From the NCBI RefSeq assembly GCF_002741035.1, contig NZ_CP016808.1, positions 6,000,501 through 6,064,500 of the forward strand: a stretch of DNA of 64,000 bases, in the 5' to 3' direction. Under the pieces are notes generated by a model. That model was given only the letters and a program-made list of their open reading frames with translations, was not told the DNA's origin and searched no databases. The position numbers and the translations under genes are program-made. Positions 18,353-28,600 of this stretch are shown here, piece after piece (the first letter of the stretch is position 1; every line of letters begins with the position of its first letter). Origin of the DNA: Paenibacillus sp. BIHB 4019 (GTDB lineage: Bacteria; Bacillota; Bacilli; Paenibacillales; Paenibacillaceae).

Positions 18353-19027
18353 ATGCGTTTTAAAAATGTATTTTCTATAATCGGGCCTGCCATGGTCGGT
18401 CCCTCCAGCTCGCATACAGCAGGCGCCGTCCGCATTGGCCGCGTAGCGAGGCAATTGCTCGGTACGGTTCCGAACAAAGCTGCGATTAAACTGTACGGCT
18501 CTTTTGCCGAAACCTACCAAGGACATGGCACCGATCTCGCACTCGCTGCAGGCTTGCTTGATTATGATACAGATGATGCCCGAATTCGCCATTCGCTTAA
18601 AGATGCTTGGTCATCTGGCGTGGAAATCAACTTCAGCCTGGGGGTCGGGCATGTTCCGCATCCGAATACAGCGAGAGTCGAGCTGTGGGCAGGAGATCGA
18701 TATGCTGAAATTGTCGGTGCTTCTATCGGCGGGGGAAATATTATGATTCATCAGATGAACGGATTTGATGTCCAGTGTACGGGAGAGTTTCCGACGCTTG
18801 TGCTTCTTCATGGCGATTTTCCCGGCGTACTGTCCGGCATTACACATGTGCTCTGCGAGGATGGCATCAATATAGGTTACATGGATGTGGATCGAAAAGC
18901 GAGGAATGGCGAAGCGATGACCGTTATTGAAGCCGATACGAAAATAACAGCTGCGATGCAGCTCAAAATCCAGCAACTTCCCCATATGATCAAAAGCTCT
19001 GTCATTGATCTCACCTTAAGGAGCTGA
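18353..19027 (+). CDS. sdaAB: L-serine dehydratase, beta subunit
   Basis: 224 residues starting MRFKNVFSIIGPAMVGPSSSHTAGA, the conserved serine-dehydratase beta motif (PSSSHTAG). The C-terminal part (from about 145: FPGVLSGITHVLCEDGINIGYM) is an ACT domain. With SdaAA it forms the iron-sulfur L-serine ammonia-lyase that yields pyruvate and ammonia. The ATG at 18353 follows GGTGG; the longer reading from 18323 lacks a site. sdaAA follows after 5 nt. Confidence 0.94.
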   Translation: MRFKNVFSIIGPAMVGPSSSHTAGAVRIGRVARQLLGTVPNKAAIKLYGSFAETYQGHGTDLALAAGLLDYDTDDARIRHSLKDAWSSGVEINFSLGVGHVPHPNTARVELWAGDRYAEIVGASIGGGNIMIHQMNGFDVQCTGEFPTLVLLHGDFPGVLSGITHVLCEDGINIGYMDVDRKARNGEAMTVIEADTKITAAMQLKIQQLPHMIKSSVIDLTLRS

Positions 19028-19032
19028 GCCGG

Positions 19033-19911
19033 ATGAAATATCGGTTTTTGCATGAGCTGGCCGCAGCGGGACAGCAGCAAGCCAAGCCTATATCGCAAAT
19101 TATGCTTGAGGAAGAAATCGCAGAGTCCGGCCATACCGAGGAGCATATTTTAAGGCAAATGGCAGACTACTACCAAGTTATGAAAGAGGCCGTGCATAAA
19201 GGGCTAACTGCTAATACGCAATCCAAGAGCGGTCTTACAGGGGGCGATGCTAAGCGCGTGCAATCCTTCACCGCCAATAACGCTCCCTCCTCTGGGGAAC
19301 CGGCAAGCAGAGCAATGGCCTATGCCCTCGCCGTTTCCGAGGTCAACGCTTCCATGGGCCGGATTATTGCAACCCCGACCGCAGGCTCATGCGGCATTAT
19401 TCCTGGCGTATTCGTGAGCGCGCAGGAGCGGTTTGGGTGGAGCGATGAGCATATGGTTAGAGGTTTATTTTGCGCAGGCGCAATTGGCTATGTCATTGCG
19501 AATAATTCTTTTATTTCCGGTGCGGAAGGCGGCTGTCAAGCCGAGGTCGGCTCAGCGATCGGCATGGCGGCCGGAGCTATGGTTGAGCTGCGAGGCGGTA
19601 CGACAGACCAAGCGGTTCACGCGGTTGGGCTTGCCCTTAAAAACTCGCTGGGGCTCATTTGCGATCCCGTTGGCGGTTTAGTAGAAATTCCCTGCATTGT
19701 ACGCAACGGCTTTGGCGCTGTCACCGCTTTAGCGGCAGCGGATATGGCGATGGCTGGCGTCCGCAGCATCATTCCCTCCGATGAAGTCATTAACGTCATG
19801 CTGGAGGTCGGCAGCGCCATGCCGAGCAAGCATAGAGAAACGGCGCAGGGCGGTCTCGCCCAAACGCCGACAGGCCGTAAAATTATGGAAAATTTAAAGA
19901 AACGAAAATAA
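19033..19911 (+). CDS. sdaAA: L-serine dehydratase, alpha subunit
   Basis: 292 residues of the catalytic, [4Fe-4S]-binding subunit. Landmarks: TPTAGSCGIIPG (near 115-126), GAEGGCQAEVGSA, LICDPVGGLVEIPCIVRN, with the cluster cysteines, and the C-terminal HRETAQGGLAQTPTG. ATG after AAGGAG. Same operon as sdaAB; it converges on pxpA with a 22-nt gap and no clear terminator. Confidence 0.95.
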   Translation: MKYRFLHELAAAGQQQAKPISQIMLEEEIAESGHTEEHILRQMADYYQVMKEAVHKGLTANTQSKSGLTGGDAKRVQSFTANNAPSSGEPASRAMAYALAVSEVNASMGRIIATPTAGSCGIIPGVFVSAQERFGWSDEHMVRGLFCAGAIGYVIANNSFISGAEGGCQAEVGSAIGMAAGAMVELRGGTTDQAVHAVGLALKNSLGLICDPVGGLVEIPCIVRNGFGAVTALAAADMAMAGVRSIIPSDEVINVMLEVGSAMPSKHRETAQGGLAQTPTGRKIMENLKKRK

Positions 19912-19933
19912 TTAGAGAGGCCTATGAAGTGGA

Positions 19934-20710
19934 TTAATTGGATTGATGGGAGCCCGGCGCACCAAGGATAATTCCTTCCGACTCCAGCAGCTTGCGAATC
20001 TGCTGGACGAACAAGAGCGCCTTCTCGCCATCGCCGTGGACACATATCGTGTCCGCAGCAAGCGGAACCTTCACGCCCTGCGTCGACCATACAGCTCCTT
20101 CTCTTATCATCTGAAGGAGCTGCTTCAGCGCTTCATTCGGCTCCTCTATTAGCGCGCCTTCGTGACTGCGCGGTGTTAGCGAGCCGTCTTGCTGGTAGGT
20201 ACGATCTGCGAATACCTCGCTCGCGGTGCGCAGCCCCCGCTTTTTCCCCGCATGAATCAATTCGCTGCCAGACAAGCCATACAATATAAGCTCCGGATTC
20301 ACCCTGTACACCGCCTCAGCAATCGCTTCAGCCAGTTCCACTCGCCTAGCCGCCATATTATATAAGGCGCCATGAGGCTTTACATGATGCATGACGCCGC
20401 CTTCGGACATAACGAAGCCATTGAGCGCGCTAATTTGATACACGGTCAGATCATACGCTTCCTCAGGCGAAATCGCCATTTCACGACGTCCGAAGCCGAT
20501 TAAGTCCGGCAGCCCCGGATGGGCGCCGATGGCAACGCCATTTTCCAGCGCCAGCTTTACTGTCCGTCTCATCGTTCCCGGATCGCCGGCATGAAAGCCG
20601 CAAGCTATATTGGCCGATGTAATGAGCGGCAGCAATTCAGCATCCCGGCCCAGCTCATAAACGCCATATTGCTCGCCCAAATCACAATTTAAATCGATAG
20701 CCAGCGTCAT
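19934..20710 (-). CDS. pxpA: 5-oxoprolinase subunit A (LamB/YcsF family)
   Basis: 258 residues starting [16 protein letters not shown], the LamB/YcsF signature, followed by [15 protein letters not shown] and [14 protein letters not shown]. PxpA acts with PxpB and PxpC in ATP-dependent opening of 5-oxoproline (pyroglutamate) to glutamate. The ATG at 20710 follows GAGAGG; it is the third gene of a pxpB-pxpC-pxpA operon with a 4-nt gap to pxpC. Confidence 0.92.
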   Translation of the reverse strand: MTLAIDLNCDLGEQYGVYELGRDAELLPLITSANIACGFHAGDPGTMRRTVKLALENGVAIGAHPGLPDLIGFGRREMAISPEEAYDLTVYQISALNGFVMSEGGVMHHVKPHGALYNMAARRVELAEAIAEAVYRVNPELILYGLSGSELIHAGKKRGLRTASEVFADRTYQQDGSLTPRSHEGALIEEPNEALKQLLQMIREGAVWSTQGVKVPLAADTICVHGDGEKALLFVQQIRKLLESEGIILGAPGSHQSN

Positions 20711-20714
20711 TTTT

Positions 20715-21731
20715 CTACCTCTCCTCTCTATAACGTATTTCAATAAACATGGAAAGCCGCTGCATTTGAAGCTCGTGCTTGATATAAAGCTCTTCCGATT
20801 TTTGCCTAGTAATCTGCTTGAATCTAATCGTCTCTCCCGGCTTCGCTTGCGCCAGCAGCGGCAAATCTACCGTCGCAACCTGGGCGATCTTCGGATAGCC
20901 GCCAATCGTTTGATGGTCCGCCATCAAAATTATCGGGCTGCCGCCAGCAGGCACCTGTATCGTACCTATGGATACCGCCTCAGAAATAGGCTCAAGCGCT
21001 CCAACTGTTCCAAGACGCGGCCCTTCCAGCCGATAGCCCATTCGATCCGATTGCGTCGAAATTCGAAAATCGCTCTGCAAAAAATGCTTCCTGCTCCCTT
21101 CGGTAAACACATCAAAATGCCGCCCCGGCACAAAACGAATGACCGGATTTTTCCGATAAAAGGGACGCCCCTCTGAGCCAATCGACCAGCTGGTTGCAAA
21201 AAACGGCGCGGTATCCTGCCGCTCTTCCGCTTCCTGCTCCCAATAATATAGCGTTTCCGAGGCTCCTTCACCAATCGCCAGCACATCTCCCGCTTTTAAA
21301 GCCCGGCCTCCAAAACCGCCTATAGCCGCACGTGTGTACGTGCTTCTGCTGCCCATAACAAGCGGCACATCAATGCCTCCAGCCGCTGCTATATAAGCGC
21401 GAGCGCCCGCGACGCAATTTCCGAACGAAAGCTCATTCCCTGCTCTTATGTACACCGGCCGCCACAGCGGAACGGCTGTTCCTTGCACAGCAGGCGACAA
21501 ATTGCCCCCGCATATCGCAATTAACGCATCCTGCTCAAAAATCAGCTTTGGGCCGATAAGCGTAGCTTCCAGCACCGCTGCTCCCGCATCGTTACCAACG
21601 AGCAAATTAGCCGCGCGAAGCGCAAAATCATCCATCGCCCCTCCAGCAATAATGCCCTGCTGCCTATAACCGTGACGCCCCCGATCCTGCACGGTCGTAA
21701 GGAGTCCGGCATGTTTGATTCGAATGCCCAT
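20715..21731 (-). CDS. pxpC: 5-oxoprolinase subunit C (KipA-like)
   Basis: 338 residues starting [27 protein letters not shown], the biotin-dependent carboxyltransferase/KipA signature, with later [15 protein letters not shown] and [14 protein letters not shown] motifs. The ATG at 21731 shares its A with the TAA of pxpB, so translation is coupled. The KipA name comes from the KinA-antagonist module of Bacillus subtilis, but with PxpA and PxpB alongside the enzymatic role is the better call. Confidence 0.92.
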   Translation of the reverse strand: MGIRIKHAGLLTTVQDRGRHGYRQQGIIAGGAMDDFALRAANLLVGNDAGAAVLEATLIGPKLIFEQDALIAICGGNLSPAVQGTAVPLWRPVYIRAGNELSFGNCVAGARAYIAAAGGIDVPLVMGSRSTYTRAAIGGFGGRALKAGDVLAIGEGASETLYYWEQEAEERQDTAPFFATSWSIGSEGRPFYRKNPVIRFVPGRHFDVFTEGSRKHFLQSDFRISTQSDRMGYRLEGPRLGTVGALEPISEAVSIGTIQVPAGGSPIILMADHQTIGGYPKIAQVATVDLPLLAQAKPGETIRFKQITRQKSEELYIKHELQMQRLSMFIEIRYREER

Positions 21732-22495
21732 TATGCCTGCGCCTCCCATGCGATAAACGCCTCATAGCTAATCGGCTCAAAATAAACCTGATCTCCCGCC
21801 CGCAATAAACTCGGCTGCTCATGCGCAGGGCGGAACAGCGCCACTGGCGTTCGCCCGATAATTTGCCAGCCGCCAGGGGAGACAATCGGATAGACCCCGG
21901 TCTGCTTGCCGCCGATGCCTACGCTGCCTGGCTCAATCCGCAGGCGGGGCGTGCTCCGCCGAGGCGTAGCAATTTGCTCAGGCAAGCCTCCCAAATATGG
22001 AAAACCGGGGGCAAAGCCGACCATATGGACGAGATAAGGCTGCGCTGCATGCATGGCGATGACCTCGCTTTCCGAAAGTCCGCTATGCTCCGCAACCGCT
22101 GCAAGATCCGGCCCCAGCTCTCCGCCATAGCAGACGGGAAGGGTCATGATTCGCGGAGCAGCAGCCTGCTCGTCCTCCAGCTTGCTGGCCATGTCCAAGA
22201 GCAGCTGGCAAACCCATTCATATGGGGAAGCAGCCGTTTCCGCCTGCGGATTCCAGTTGTTTTCGGCTAGCGGCGCTAGCAGCTTCATTGGATCATAAAA
22301 AATCGTCAGCGTTACATACGCTGGTACAAGCTCAATAAAACCGGGAAAAGGCTCGCGCCGCAAATAAGAGCTGAGTGCTTGCACGCGCTCGTGCGTCTTG
22401 CGGTCAATCGCGCTGCCGAGCTCGACAATAATTGCCGTATCTCCAAGAGGCGAAAGCTTGACTTCAAAGACTGGATTGACTGGAGCAATAGACAT
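21731..22495 (-). CDS. pxpB: 5-oxoprolinase subunit B (KipI-like)
   Basis: 254 residues starting MSIAPVNPVFEVKLSPLGDTAIIVELG. Family motifs: VPAYVTLTIFYDP, HMVGFAPGFPYLGGLPE, TPRRSTPRLRIEPGSVGIGGKQTGVYP, and SPGGWQIIGRTP. The ATG at 22495 follows GAGGTGAGGG. First gene of the pxp operon. Confidence 0.92.
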   Translation of the reverse strand: MSIAPVNPVFEVKLSPLGDTAIIVELGSAIDRKTHERVQALSSYLRREPFPGFIELVPAYVTLTIFYDPMKLLAPLAENNWNPQAETAASPYEWVCQLLLDMASKLEDEQAAAPRIMTLPVCYGGELGPDLAAVAEHSGLSESEVIAMHAAQPYLVHMVGFAPGFPYLGGLPEQIATPRRSTPRLRIEPGSVGIGGKQTGVYPIVSPGGWQIIGRTPVALFRPAHEQPSLLRAGDQVYFEPISYEAFIAWEAQA

Positions 22496-22722
22496 GCCCT
22501 CACCTCTTTTTTTCAAAAATAATATTTAAACTCTTATTTCTTATATCGGTCGCTAGTCGGCATAATCATATGGCAGCCTAGTAGATATTTGCTTCGCCGC
22601 TTTCCTCATTATCTCTCCAAAACCCATCAGGTGCTTCTGCTATACATTCGGCAAAACACAACGCTCCTCCTTCCTTCACCCCGCAGCCAAAAATCAGGGA
22701 TCAGCATGCTGAGGCAACAAAA

Positions 22723-22756
22723 AAACTGCAAATCGCCCTATGGCGATTTACAGTTT
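22723..22756. terminator. Terminator after MFS gene
   Basis: AAACTGCAAATCGCC / GGCGATTTACAGTTT with one mismatch (15-nt arms, loop CTAT), A's on the left side giving a minus-strand U-tract. It ends the 22767-24005 gene. Confidence 0.8.
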
Positions 22757-22766
22757 CGTTAACCTT

Positions 22767-24005
22767 TTATGTTTCGTGCTTAGGTCGTCCTATAGACCCT
22801 CCGCCAGCTCGCATGCTTATTTGCCTGCGGTCCAGTTGAAAGGCGATGACACTTAAAACAATCAAGCCCGCGGAAAAGGCTGCCAGCAGCCATACAGACT
22901 GGTTCACCTGCAAATGATCAAGCCCCCAGCCCATCGTAAGCGGAAGCACGGCGCCGCCGACACCGCCTGCTGCAATCATAAAGCTAGGGGTAGATTCCTC
23001 TGCCCCTGGAAGCAGCTTGCTCGAAAAGACGAGCGCGATAGAGAACACGCCGGACATGGCGAGTCCCAGCAGCAAAATGACCGCGAACGCCGACCATATC
23101 TGGTTCATAAACGGAAATAAGATGAACAGCAGCACCGTCGCCCCGCAGCTCGCCATAATATACACCCGGTATTTGATTTTCTCGGCAATGACGCCAGCGA
23201 ACAAACGACCGAATGCCATCGCAATCCAGAAGCAGGTTACACTCAGCGTTGCTCCTGCCTCCTTCATGCCCAGCTTCTCAATGAGAATGGCTGGCATAAA
23301 GTTTGCAAGGCTCATCTCCGTCCCTACATAGAGGAAGAAAAACACAATAAATAAGGAAAAAATAACCCATTCCTTGCCTTGATAAAGCGGCTTGCCTGCG
23401 CGCTTCGCCTGCTTCCGTTCCGCTGCGGCGGCTGCGACTGACTTCTTCAGCACCGCATCCAGCTCGCCGAAGGAGCCTTTTGCCCATAAGAACAAAGTCA
23501 ATATTGCAAAAAAAGAAACGACCAAAAATGACAGCTTCCAATAATTGGCCCAAATCAGTCCGCTCGCTATAAGTGGCATGACCATGGCGCCAACGCCGAA
23601 AAATACCTCAAGCCGGCTCATCGCGACGGCCGTTTGATTTTTGACTGCTGCGATTATAATCGTTCCGATTACCGCTTCAATCATGCCAAACCCAAAACCG
23701 GCTACGATGGCAATCGCATACAGCCAGCCCCAAGGCGGCAGCAGCATAAACATAAATTCAGCGGCAAACAGCATGCCAAATGCCAGCAGCAGTCCGCCTC
23801 TTTTGCCCAAATGCCGATTCAGCCATGGCGAGAGCAGCACCCCGACTAGAAATCCGCCGAACTGTGTGAAAATGAGTGTGCCGCCCTCGCTGTAGGCTTT
23901 GCCATAATGCTCGAGCGCAACGGGCAATACAGAGCCCAGCACAACATGGGCAAGCCCGATAATGAAATAAGACAAACAGCCTAGCCAAATCAATCGTTTC
24001 ATCAT
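22767..24005 (-). CDS. MFS transporter
   Basis: 412 residues with about 12 membrane segments. The loop after TM2 (NRHLGKRGG) and its pseudo-repeat after TM8 (AEKIKYR) match the MFS pattern. The N-terminus LSYFIIGLAHVVLGSVLPVALEHYG is reminiscent of sugar/FucP-like members. ATG ATG start after AAGGAG. Monocistronic; no adjacent pathway suggests a substrate. Confidence 0.88.
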   Translation of the reverse strand: MMKRLIWLGCLSYFIIGLAHVVLGSVLPVALEHYGKAYSEGGTLIFTQFGGFLVGVLLSPWLNRHLGKRGGLLLAFGMLFAAEFMFMLLPPWGWLYAIAIVAGFGFGMIEAVIGTIIIAAVKNQTAVAMSRLEVFFGVGAMVMPLIASGLIWANYWKLSFLVVSFFAILTLFLWAKGSFGELDAVLKKSVAAAAAERKQAKRAGKPLYQGKEWVIFSLFIVFFFLYVGTEMSLANFMPAILIEKLGMKEAGATLSVTCFWIAMAFGRLFAGVIAEKIKYRVYIMASCGATVLLFILFPFMNQIWSAFAVILLLGLAMSGVFSIALVFSSKLLPGAEESTPSFMIAAGGVGGAVLPLTMGWGLDHLQVNQSVWLLAAFSAGLIVLSVIAFQLDRRQISMRAGGGSIGRPKHET

Positions 24006-24200
24006 ATACTCCTTCTGGAAAATAAGATTACCAGAAACAATTGTATGATAAATGGGAGCTAAGAGCTAGCAGATTCAGTAAATTACTTTCGCGCAGATTT
24101 TCGTTGCAGCACGTTTAAGGTCTTCACTAGTTTCAAACACTCTCGCTGCCTCCCCAGCACAGCATGATCATCTGATCGAACGATATCGCTGCGCAACCCG

Positions 24201-27200
24201 TTAATTGGATAACGCCAGTAAGCTATGAATGCGCGCTCCGCTATGATTGCCATCCAATTGCAGAGCGGCGCCAAACTGCTCCACCGCCTGTTTGCGCTCC
24301 CCAAGCCCAAGAAGGCCTAATCCCATCATATAACGGCAATGAATTTCGTTGCGTTTGCTCAGATCATCCTCGAAAACGAGGAAATCCGGCAGCGAAACGG
24401 CAAAATAATCAAATTCGACCCGGTCGAAAATATGCTTTTCCGCATAATCGAGCAGCTTATGGAAGCGCTTTTTTGCCTCCGGCTCATTGCCCAGCTTTAA
24501 CCACGACAACCCTTGATAAAAAATCATATCTGGCGGCTGATCATTGTAATACAGCGCGCTAGCGGGCTCCTCCAGCCCTTGGGAAGCCTGCTTAAAGCAA
24601 TCTACCGCTTTAAGCGGATCATTCAGCGCTTCATACGCACAGCCTAAATAATAATAAATATTGTTTTCCTGTGCGCCATGCAGCTTGCCTTCGCCATAAT
24701 GCTCCGGATAGACGAGCGCCATGTTCAGCAATTGTATCGCATGGGACGCATTCCCCTGCTGGAGTGCCTGTTTAGCGAGTTCAACATGCGTGAATACATG
24801 CTGCCCCGTCACTTTGCCTTCCCCGCCCTCCCAAGGATGGAACTGGCGTGAAGCGAGCGCAACTACTGCTTGACCATGCTGCCCTGTCGCATTGAGCAGC
24901 GTGACATATTCGATGTACAGGTCGTCGCGGAGCTCGACAAGCGTCCGCTGCTGTTCCAGCTTGGCGAGCCGCTGCTGAGCAGGATGCCCTAGCTTTTTAT
25001 ACAGCTGATCCAGCTCATAGCAGACTCGCGCGTCGGCCTGATCGAGTGCGAAAGCCAGCTCGAGTGCTTCAAGCGCAGCCGCCTCGTCGCCGCGTTTATT
25101 GTAGTAAGCGAGTGCTAAGTTGCGATGGACGGTAGCAAAATTCGGTTCTGCTGCGCGCGAGGCTTCCCAATGGGCAATCGCGTCGTTATGCCGTTTCTTG
25201 TCATACAATAAATTGCCCAAATAATAATGCGCCTTCGCATCGTGCGGATTGGCCGCAATCGCTTGCTCCAGCACGATCAGCTCAAACAAGCTGTTCGGGA
25301 AGCAATATTGGGGAGCAGCAGCTTCCGCTGCTTGGCGCGAAGCAGCAGCTGCTTCCGTGTGGCCTGACTGCTCATACGCATAAGCAAGCGTATAATGAAG
25401 CATCGGATAGACCGCTGCCGTGCCATCTGCCGCCGCCCCCTCTAATGAAGACACGATGCACGCAAGCACCGCAATCGCTTCCTCATGCAGCCCGCTGCCG
25501 ATATAGTCGGCAGCTAAGTTCAAATAATTGTGCGCATCGCCGCGCATAAGCCGCTGCAGCTCGGCGCGCGCCTGATCCGCCAGCTGCTGCTGCCCCCCAG
25601 CAGCTAGCGCCAAGCTGCGCTCGTGGGCCGATCCGAAATCGGCCACATCGAGCCCGAGCGTCTCCGCCGCGAAGGCTATCGCCTCATCGCAGCGTCCCAG
25701 CTTGCGCAGCAGCGCCGCCTTCAAATGGCGCGCTTTATAATTGCGAGCGTTCCGCACGATGGAACGCTCCACCAATTCCAGCGCATCCGCAAGCGCGCCT
25801 TCCGCGCAAGCGATCTGCGCCAGCGAGAAGTAGCCGGCATCCTGCCAAGCCGCTGACCAAGTTGCCTTGTAGAAAGCAGCGAACGCTTCTTCTCGCTTCC
25901 CCTGATGCTTCAAGGCAACACCAAGCTGATAAAGCGCCTCGCTATCATACGGATTCGGGTTACGCGACGTCAGCGACTTAATGGCGGTGCGGAAATACCC
26001 TTCCGCCTGCTGAAATTTCCCTTGCCGCAGCAGCAGCGTGCCATAGGCGACATTAATCCGGCTATCGCTAGCATCGCGCTTTAGCCCTTCCAGATAATAC
26101 GCCTCCGGCTCAAAGGTCGCGTGGCGATATTGCTCCAAATGAAGCCCCGCCAAATACAGCTGCTCATTGGTTTTGAGCGCAGCAGGCGCTTCAAGCGGCT
26201 TAGCCGCATCGGGTATTTGCTCAAGCGAAGGCTTGGCAGGCTTGTAAGAAATGAGCAGCTTCCCTGCCGAATCACGGACCGACAGCAGCAAATCAGAAGC
26301 CTGATCCGCTTCATCCCATGTGACGATCGACTTGAATATGTCGTTCGGTGACAGCCTCACCTTCTCCTGAATATAGCGGCGTCCCCGTCCACGCAGCTCG
26401 ATCTGGGCATCCTCGAACACGGCTGTTGCATAAACGTAAACGACAGCTTCCCGCGCCTCTTCATCGACCTCCAAATTAACAGCGGCATCAATGGACGCAT
26501 TTTTGACGACCCCAATATTTTTGTAAGGCATAAAATATTGCTTGAACGACTTTTCCTCATACGGCTGAAGCCAGGTGAAATCCGGCTGATTGTCCGTATA
26601 CACGCCCGTCATCAGCTCAATATAAGGCCCGTCCTCATCGGTCAGATTGCGATCCCAGGCGATGCCGAACTCGCCATTTCCCCATGTCCACTGCTTTTTG
26701 CCGGGGGAAATATGATGGTTCGCCACATGCAGCAGCCCCGCCTGTACCCCATGATCATAGCCTCCGACAAAATTATAGTCGGATTTGTAAGCCATATAAG
26801 AAGTTGGCACAGGAATGTTGCGATAGCGGGAAATATCAACGCCGGCGGAATAATCCATTTTATAATACGTGCCGGTCGCTATTGGAAACCGGCTTACGTC
26901 CCGCTTGCCATGGTCGAACACCGCTGTGACGTCAGGAGGAAATACCGACTGCGTATGCTCATTAACCGCTACGGCCGGATTGGCCCACCATAAAAAAGTT
27001 TGCGGCTGAGGCGTACGGTTGTAAAGCTGGGCGGAAATTTCCAAATACGCCTTGCCGGGATACAGCGTAAAGCCAGCCGTTACCTTCGTTCCATACATGC
27101 GGTCAATTTCGCTGACCCACACTGTAGCGCTGCCGTCTTTATTTTCAGCCACACGATATTCTACAGGCCCATAGGTGTTTGGACGATGATGCTGCGGCCA

Positions 27201-27557
27201 GTTGAATTCAATGCCACCAGAAATCCACGGACCCGCGAGCCCAACCAGCGCAGGCTTGATTACCTTGTTGTAATAAACGAAATCATAGTCATTTGTCTTA
27301 TCCAGCGCCCGATAAATGCGGCCGCCCAGCTCTGGCATCATTTCGATACGCACATATTCATTTTCGAGAATGACGAGCATGTAGGGCTGAAGCTTCTTTT
27401 CATCTTCGATTTTATCAATTACGGGATGCGGGTACACCCGACCCGAGCTGCCCTGATATACTCTTTTTTCTAAAAACATCGGATTTCGCTCTGGTTTGCC
27501 TACGCCATATGTCGGTATGGAAACCGTCTCTTCCCAAATCTTCACCTGCTGCTCCAA
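24201..27557 (-). CDS. Large DUF5107 - tetratricopeptide repeat protein
   Basis: 1118 residues, no signal peptide. Residues 1 to about 370 match the DUF5107 family as I know it: EYVRIEMMPELGGRIYRALDKTNDYDFVYYNKVIKP, WISGGIEFNWPQHHRP, HTQSVFPPD, FVGGYDHG, a galactose-mutarotase/beta-sandwich-like pattern found in carbohydrate-active proteins. From about 470 onward repeated helix pairs (ALYQLGVALKHQGKREEAFAAFYKA, AHYYLGNLLYDKKRHNDAIAHWEASRAAEPN) are TPR units. TTG start, 7 nt after GGAGG. It diverges from a cupin gene. A role in polysaccharide breakdown is a family-level guess. Confidence 0.85.
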   Translation of the reverse strand: MEQQVKIWEETVSIPTYGVGKPERNPMFLEKRVYQGSSGRVYPHPVIDKIEDEKKLQPYMLVILENEYVRIEMMPELGGRIYRALDKTNDYDFVYYNKVIKPALVGLAGPWISGGIEFNWPQHHRPNTYGPVEYRVAENKDGSATVWVSEIDRMYGTKVTAGFTLYPGKAYLEISAQLYNRTPQPQTFLWWANPAVAVNEHTQSVFPPDVTAVFDHGKRDVSRFPIATGTYYKMDYSAGVDISRYRNIPVPTSYMAYKSDYNFVGGYDHGVQAGLLHVANHHISPGKKQWTWGNGEFGIAWDRNLTDEDGPYIELMTGVYTDNQPDFTWLQPYEEKSFKQYFMPYKNIGVVKNASIDAAVNLEVDEEAREAVVYVYATAVFEDAQIELRGRGRRYIQEKVRLSPNDIFKSIVTWDEADQASDLLLSVRDSAGKLLISYKPAKPSLEQIPDAAKPLEAPAALKTNEQLYLAGLHLEQYRHATFEPEAYYLEGLKRDASDSRINVAYGTLLLRQGKFQQAEGYFRTAIKSLTSRNPNPYDSEALYQLGVALKHQGKREEAFAAFYKATWSAAWQDAGYFSLAQIACAEGALADALELVERSIVRNARNYKARHLKAALLRKLGRCDEAIAFAAETLGLDVADFGSAHERSLALAAGGQQQLADQARAELQRLMRGDAHNYLNLAADYIGSGLHEEAIAVLACIVSSLEGAAADGTAAVYPMLHYTLAYAYEQSGHTEAAAASRQAAEAAAPQYCFPNSLFELIVLEQAIAANPHDAKAHYYLGNLLYDKKRHNDAIAHWEASRAAEPNFATVHRNLALAYYNKRGDEAAALEALELAFALDQADARVCYELDQLYKKLGHPAQQRLAKLEQQRTLVELRDDLYIEYVTLLNATGQHGQAVVALASRQFHPWEGGEGKVTGQHVFTHVELAKQALQQGNASHAIQLLNMALVYPEHYGEGKLHGAQENNIYYYLGCAYEALNDPLKAVDCFKQASQGLEEPASALYYNDQPPDMIFYQGLSWLKLGNEPEAKKRFHKLLDYAEKHIFDRVEFDYFAVSLPDFLVFEDDLSKRNEIHCRYMMGLGLLGLGERKQAVEQFGAALQLDGNHSGARIHSLLALSN

Positions 27558-27669
27558 CGTGATTCCTCCCTAGCTTTAATGCTTTAACTTTAGCGCCTGG
27601 GAGCAGGAGATCCAATTCACGATACACTTGTTCTAATGGACTATATTCTGATTTCATTAGACACCGATT

Positions 27670-27691
27670 GAGCTGGCTTTCGCGCCAGCTC
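27670..27691. promoter_or_regulatory. Hairpin in the divergent DUF5107/cupin promoter region
   Basis: GAGCTGGC / GCCAGCTC, an 8-bp perfect dyad with a 6-nt loop, in the 201-nt gap between the two divergent genes. No U-run on either side, so it may be an operator or a leader structure rather than a terminator. Confidence 0.4.
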
Positions 27692-27758
27692 TTCACCTCC
27701 ATCTAGGCTGCTGCATACACTGCTGGAAAAACTAAGATTTCTGAAAGGCAGGCCGATC

Positions 27759-28421
27759 ATGAGTACAGAATATGTAGACCTCACATCACCCGCATTAAAT
27801 TTGTTTTACGATGTCAATTGCGCCCCCTTGTTCCATAAGGACTCCTGCAATTACTTAAACCAATTAACCGCACATGAATTGCCTGTGCTAAGAAGCACGT
27901 CGTTTTTCGATGCGCATATGACTAAAAATCATATTGTTGAGCCGCATTGGCATCCCAATACGACGGAGCTTGTATTCGTCACGCATGGTGAAATTGTCGT
28001 TTCGATTTTGAATCCTTTCACAAAGCAGCTGCTTACTTACCGGGTGTGCGATCACCAAGCCGTATACATTCCAATGGGCTGGTGGCACTGGATTATTGCG
28101 TGCAGCGAGTATACGCATTTTATTACGATTTTTGATGACCGCTGTCCACAAACGGTATTTGGCTCTGACGTGCTGCGCATTACGCCGAAGGAAGTATTCC
28201 AGCTCGCCTATTGCGTTAATGCCGGGCAGCTTGCCCATGTGCTGTCGCCGATTCAAAATACGACCATTATCGGACCGGCCTGCGTCAATGCCCAAGCTGG
28301 CGCGAGCGAATACGGAGGCTATGGCCACGGATCGGCCCAAGGCGTACAATGGCGAATTGGCAACCCGCCACCGCAAGCTTTGGATGAAGAGGACGAACAG
28401 GAGCAGGAGCTGCAAAGGTAA
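27759..28421 (+). CDS. Cupin-domain protein
   Basis: 220 residues with one cupin barrel: PHWHPNTTELVFVTHGEIVVSILNP (motif 1, two His and one Glu) and YIPMGWWHWIIAC (motif 2, His), about residues 66-125. This resembles the germin/spherulin or oxalate-decarboxylase-like cupins; the bound metal and substrate are not shown. The C-terminal 40 residues are Gly/Gln/Glu rich and probably disordered. ATG after a modest AGG-type site. Confidence 0.85.
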   Translation: MSTEYVDLTSPALNLFYDVNCAPLFHKDSCNYLNQLTAHELPVLRSTSFFDAHMTKNHIVEPHWHPNTTELVFVTHGEIVVSILNPFTKQLLTYRVCDHQAVYIPMGWWHWIIACSEYTHFITIFDDRCPQTVFGSDVLRITPKEVFQLAYCVNAGQLAHVLSPIQNTTIIGPACVNAQAGASEYGGYGHGSAQGVQWRIGNPPPQALDEEDEQEQELQR

Positions 28422-28458
28422 CGGCGGCTTCCTGTTCCGCATACCTAGCAAAACACAA

Positions 28459-28507
28459 AAAAGACACGCAAGCTTCACCTTATTAGGTGCAAGCATGCGT
28501 GCCTTTT
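28459..28507 (+). terminator. Terminator after cupin gene
   Basis: Imperfect stem (AAAAGACACGCAAGCTTCACC against GGTGCAAGCATGCGTGCCTTTT, one bulge and one mismatch), followed on the plus strand by CTTTTG. Confidence 0.7.
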
Positions 28508-28539
28508 GTATTGTCACAAAACCCCAAAACAATTAAAGC

Positions 28540-28567
28540 TTGTAATTAGGAAGGATTTTTGTATAAT
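28540..28567 (+). promoter_or_regulatory. Promoter of GNAT gene
   Basis: TTGTAA (28540-28545), 16-nt spacer, perfect TATAAT (28562-28567), about 100 nt upstream of the 28664 start codon. Confidence 0.55.
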
Positions 28568-28600
28568 TCGAGGGATAAGCAGCCCTTATATCCAATCTTT

